This document shows, piece by piece, positions 62,828 through 64,000 of a stretch of DNA of 64,000 nucleotides. This DNA comes from an uncultured Eubacteriales bacterium (GTDB lineage Bacteria; Bacillota; Clostridia; Oscillospirales; CAG-272), in NCBI GenBank assembly GCA_902491535.1, contig CABUHS010000005.1, positions 43,657 to 107,656 on the forward strand, read 5' to 3'. Both the position numbers and the translations under genes were made by a program. How positions within the stretch are numbered: position 1 is the stretch's first letter; each line of letters begins with the position of its first letter. The notes under the pieces are model-generated. The model had not been told where the DNA came from. It searched no databases and saw only the letters and a list, made by a program, of their open reading frames with translations.

Positions 62828-62969
62828 AGCAGCCGTTGTAAATTCCGAGTAAATTATGCCACGCCGGCATTTTTTACCCTATCGGAAATTTGTGCTATCA
62901 TTACGGCGCGAACAAAAGCCAAAATAATTTTTGAAATAAAGTAACATCCGGGAAAGGAATGTCATATAT

Positions 62970-63800
62970 ATGTCAAAGGAAGCGAAAAAACAAAACAGCG
63001 TACCTATGCCTCAGTATTCCGCATTGGCTCCGTATTATGAAGAGCTTAATTCTGAAGTCGATTATTCTGAATGGACGGATTTTTTAACCGGACTTTTTGA
63101 AAAATACTGCGCAAAAAAGCCTGAGCTTGTTCTCGAACTTGCATGCGGAACAGGAGCCTTCACAAGACAGCTTGCAGATCGCGGATACGATATGATAGGT
63201 ATTGATATATCCGGTGAAATGCTCGCAGAAGCTGCCCGCATGGAATATGAGAATGATAACTGCGATGATAATTTATCGCAAAAAAGAGCGTCGCGGCACA
63301 GACCTAAGCCGCTCTATCTGTGTCAGGACATACGTTCATTTGAACTGTACGGCACTGTAAGCGCAGCCATATGCTGTCTTGACGGTATAAACTACCTTAC
63401 AGGCAGGGACGATCTTGACAAATGCTTCTCTTCCCTTCATACCTACCTTGAACCCGGCGGTATCTTTATCTTCGATGTCAATACTCCGTATAAGTTTGAA
63501 AACGTTTTCGGAAACAGGGATTATATTCTTGAGTCGGATGATGTTTTCTGCGCATGGCAGAACAGTTACGATCCCGATTCGAAGTTATGCGATTTTTATC
63601 TGTCAATATTTACAAGGTGTGATGACGGAAGCTGGACCCGTTCCGACGAATATCAGAGCGAACGCTGTTACAGCCGCACCGTACTGACAAACGCTCTGAA
63701 AAGATGCGGATTTGAGCTTCTGACCGTACTCGGAGACCGCAGCGAAAAGACGGCTGACGACTCAGACGAACGGTGGTACTTTGTTGCACGCCGCATATAA
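62970..63800 (+). CDS. SAM-dependent class I methyltransferase
   Basis: A 276-residue protein with SAM motif I VLELACGTGAFTRQLADRGY (about residues 52-71), the acidic IGIDISGEMLAEA, and a motif IV-like region AAICCLDGINYLTG with FDVNTPYKFENVFG. This is the general Methyltransf_25/YodH-like type often found near tRNA or ribosome genes in Clostridia. The substrate is unknown. An unusual Lys/Arg/His-rich insert (QKRASRHRPKPLY) follows motif II. AAAGGA lies 11 bases before the ATG. Confidence 0.88.
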   Translation: MSKEAKKQNSVPMPQYSALAPYYEELNSEVDYSEWTDFLTGLFEKYCAKKPELVLELACGTGAFTRQLADRGYDMIGIDISGEMLAEAARMEYENDNCDDNLSQKRASRHRPKPLYLCQDIRSFELYGTVSAAICCLDGINYLTGRDDLDKCFSSLHTYLEPGGIFIFDVNTPYKFENVFGNRDYILESDDVFCAWQNSYDPDSKLCDFYLSIFTRCDDGSWTRSDEYQSERCYSRTVLTNALKRCGFELLTVLGDRSEKTADDSDERWYFVARRI

Positions 63801-63842
63801 TACGGCAGCGGATTTAAGTCAGCTTTTCGCGGTCAAAATCCT

Positions 63843-63874
63843 TTTTTGAAAAAAATTTGATTTTTTTCAAAAAA
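63843..63874. terminator. AT-rich inverted repeat before the tRNA promoter
   Basis: TTTTTTGAAAAAAAT and its near-complement ATTTTTTTCAAAAAA form a long weak hairpin between the methyltransferase gene and the tRNA promoter. It may insulate the two transcripts; with so few G-C pairs its strength is doubtful. Confidence 0.35.
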
Positions 63875-63879
63875 ACCTA

Positions 63880-63908
63880 TTGACAAACGTTTTAGGATAT
63901 GGTATAAT
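63880..63908 (+). promoter_or_regulatory. Consensus SigmaA promoter of the tRNA-Val gene
   Basis: TTGACA (63880-63885), a 17-base spacer and TATAAT (63903-63908), both perfect, lie 40 bases upstream of the mature tRNA 5' end. This is typical for a stable-RNA gene or cluster. Confidence 0.9.
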
Positions 63909-63948
63909 TCTAAACGTCGCAGAGAGATGGCGACAAAACAAAATGCAT

Positions 63949-64000
63949 GGGAGCATAGCTCAGCTGGGAGAGCATCTGCCTTACAAGCAGAGGGTCATAG
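63949..64000 (+). tRNA. tRNA-Val(TAC), 3' part outside the window
   Basis: The first 52 bases of a tRNA. Acceptor GGGAGCA, then TA, D-arm GCTC-AGCTGGGA-GAGC, and anticodon arm TCTGC-CTTACAA-GCAGA with anticodon TAC at 63982-63984 (reads GUA valine codons). The T-arm and acceptor 3' strand lie past the window edge. It may be the first tRNA of a cluster. Confidence 0.93.

Noticed and set aside
1..64000. Possible CRISPR array, prophage, integrase, IS element or restriction/defence system
   Set aside because: No spaced direct repeats, transposase, recombinase, phage or restriction motifs were seen on either strand; the window is core metabolism and transport.

Overview
The window looks like a chromosomal segment of a spore-forming member of the Clostridia (Bacillota). 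It carries spoVT and spoVG, a PyrR-type pyr leader, a T-box in front of pheST, a ZTP riboswitch in front of the pur operon, and near-consensus TTGACA/TATAAT promoters. GC is moderate and the gene style is uniform. I see no phage, IS, CRISPR or plasmid genes. The genus cannot be fixed from the sequence; an uncultured-type gut Clostridia lineage is my guess.

Layout. 1-4.6 kb (+): 3' part of mutS2, then rhaB and rhaA. 4.7-5.7 kb (-): two small membrane proteins of unknown function. 5.9-28.3 kb (-): a 22-kb nucleotide-synthesis block. Its upstream half is pyrC-carB-pyrK-pyrD-pyrF-pyrE-pyrB-pyrI, starting at a strong promoter and a probable PyrR attenuator. Its downstream half is purE-purC-purF-purM-purN-purO-like IMP cyclohydrolase-purH (formyltransferase only)-purD-purL-glyA, starting at a second promoter and a ZTP riboswitch/terminator. 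No clear terminator separates the halves. carA, purB, purA and purK are not in the window.

28.6-39 kb: an Fe-S aldo/keto reductase (+); a minus-strand operon of an LtaS-like enzyme with a degenerate HAD-like N-terminus, an NMT1-type lipoprotein and a fused permease-ATPase; then a divergent heterodimeric ABC exporter pair with a possible attenuator. 39-43 kb: T-box, pheS, pheT, and spoVT facing them. 43.7-46.5 kb: a VanZ-family protein followed by an unassigned structured RNA region, a short peptide deformylase, a GNAT acetyltransferase, a Bcp peroxiredoxin and an M50 membrane metalloprotease. 46.8-50.8 kb: potABCD polyamine importer. 51-55.1 kb: LiaF-like protein, FkbM methyltransferase, spoVG (-), murC and a 24-residue membrane peptide. 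55.3-62.8 kb: DeoR regulator, then a 2-oxoacid dehydrogenase cluster (E2, E3, fused E1 alpha-beta) with lipoate ligase. The window ends with a methyltransferase and the start of tRNA-Val(TAC).

Most unusual items: the only PurF has Gly instead of the catalytic Cys after the start Met; IMP synthesis is split between an AICAR formyltransferase and a PurO-type cyclohydrolase; the HAD-like/LtaS fusion; the single-chain SsuC-SsuB-like ABC protein; strong hairpins without U-tracts between pyr/pur genes; a consensus promoter reading antisense into spoVG; the 24-residue peptide after murC; and the pseudoknot-like RNA region after the VanZ gene. I found no clear novel defence or mobile system.
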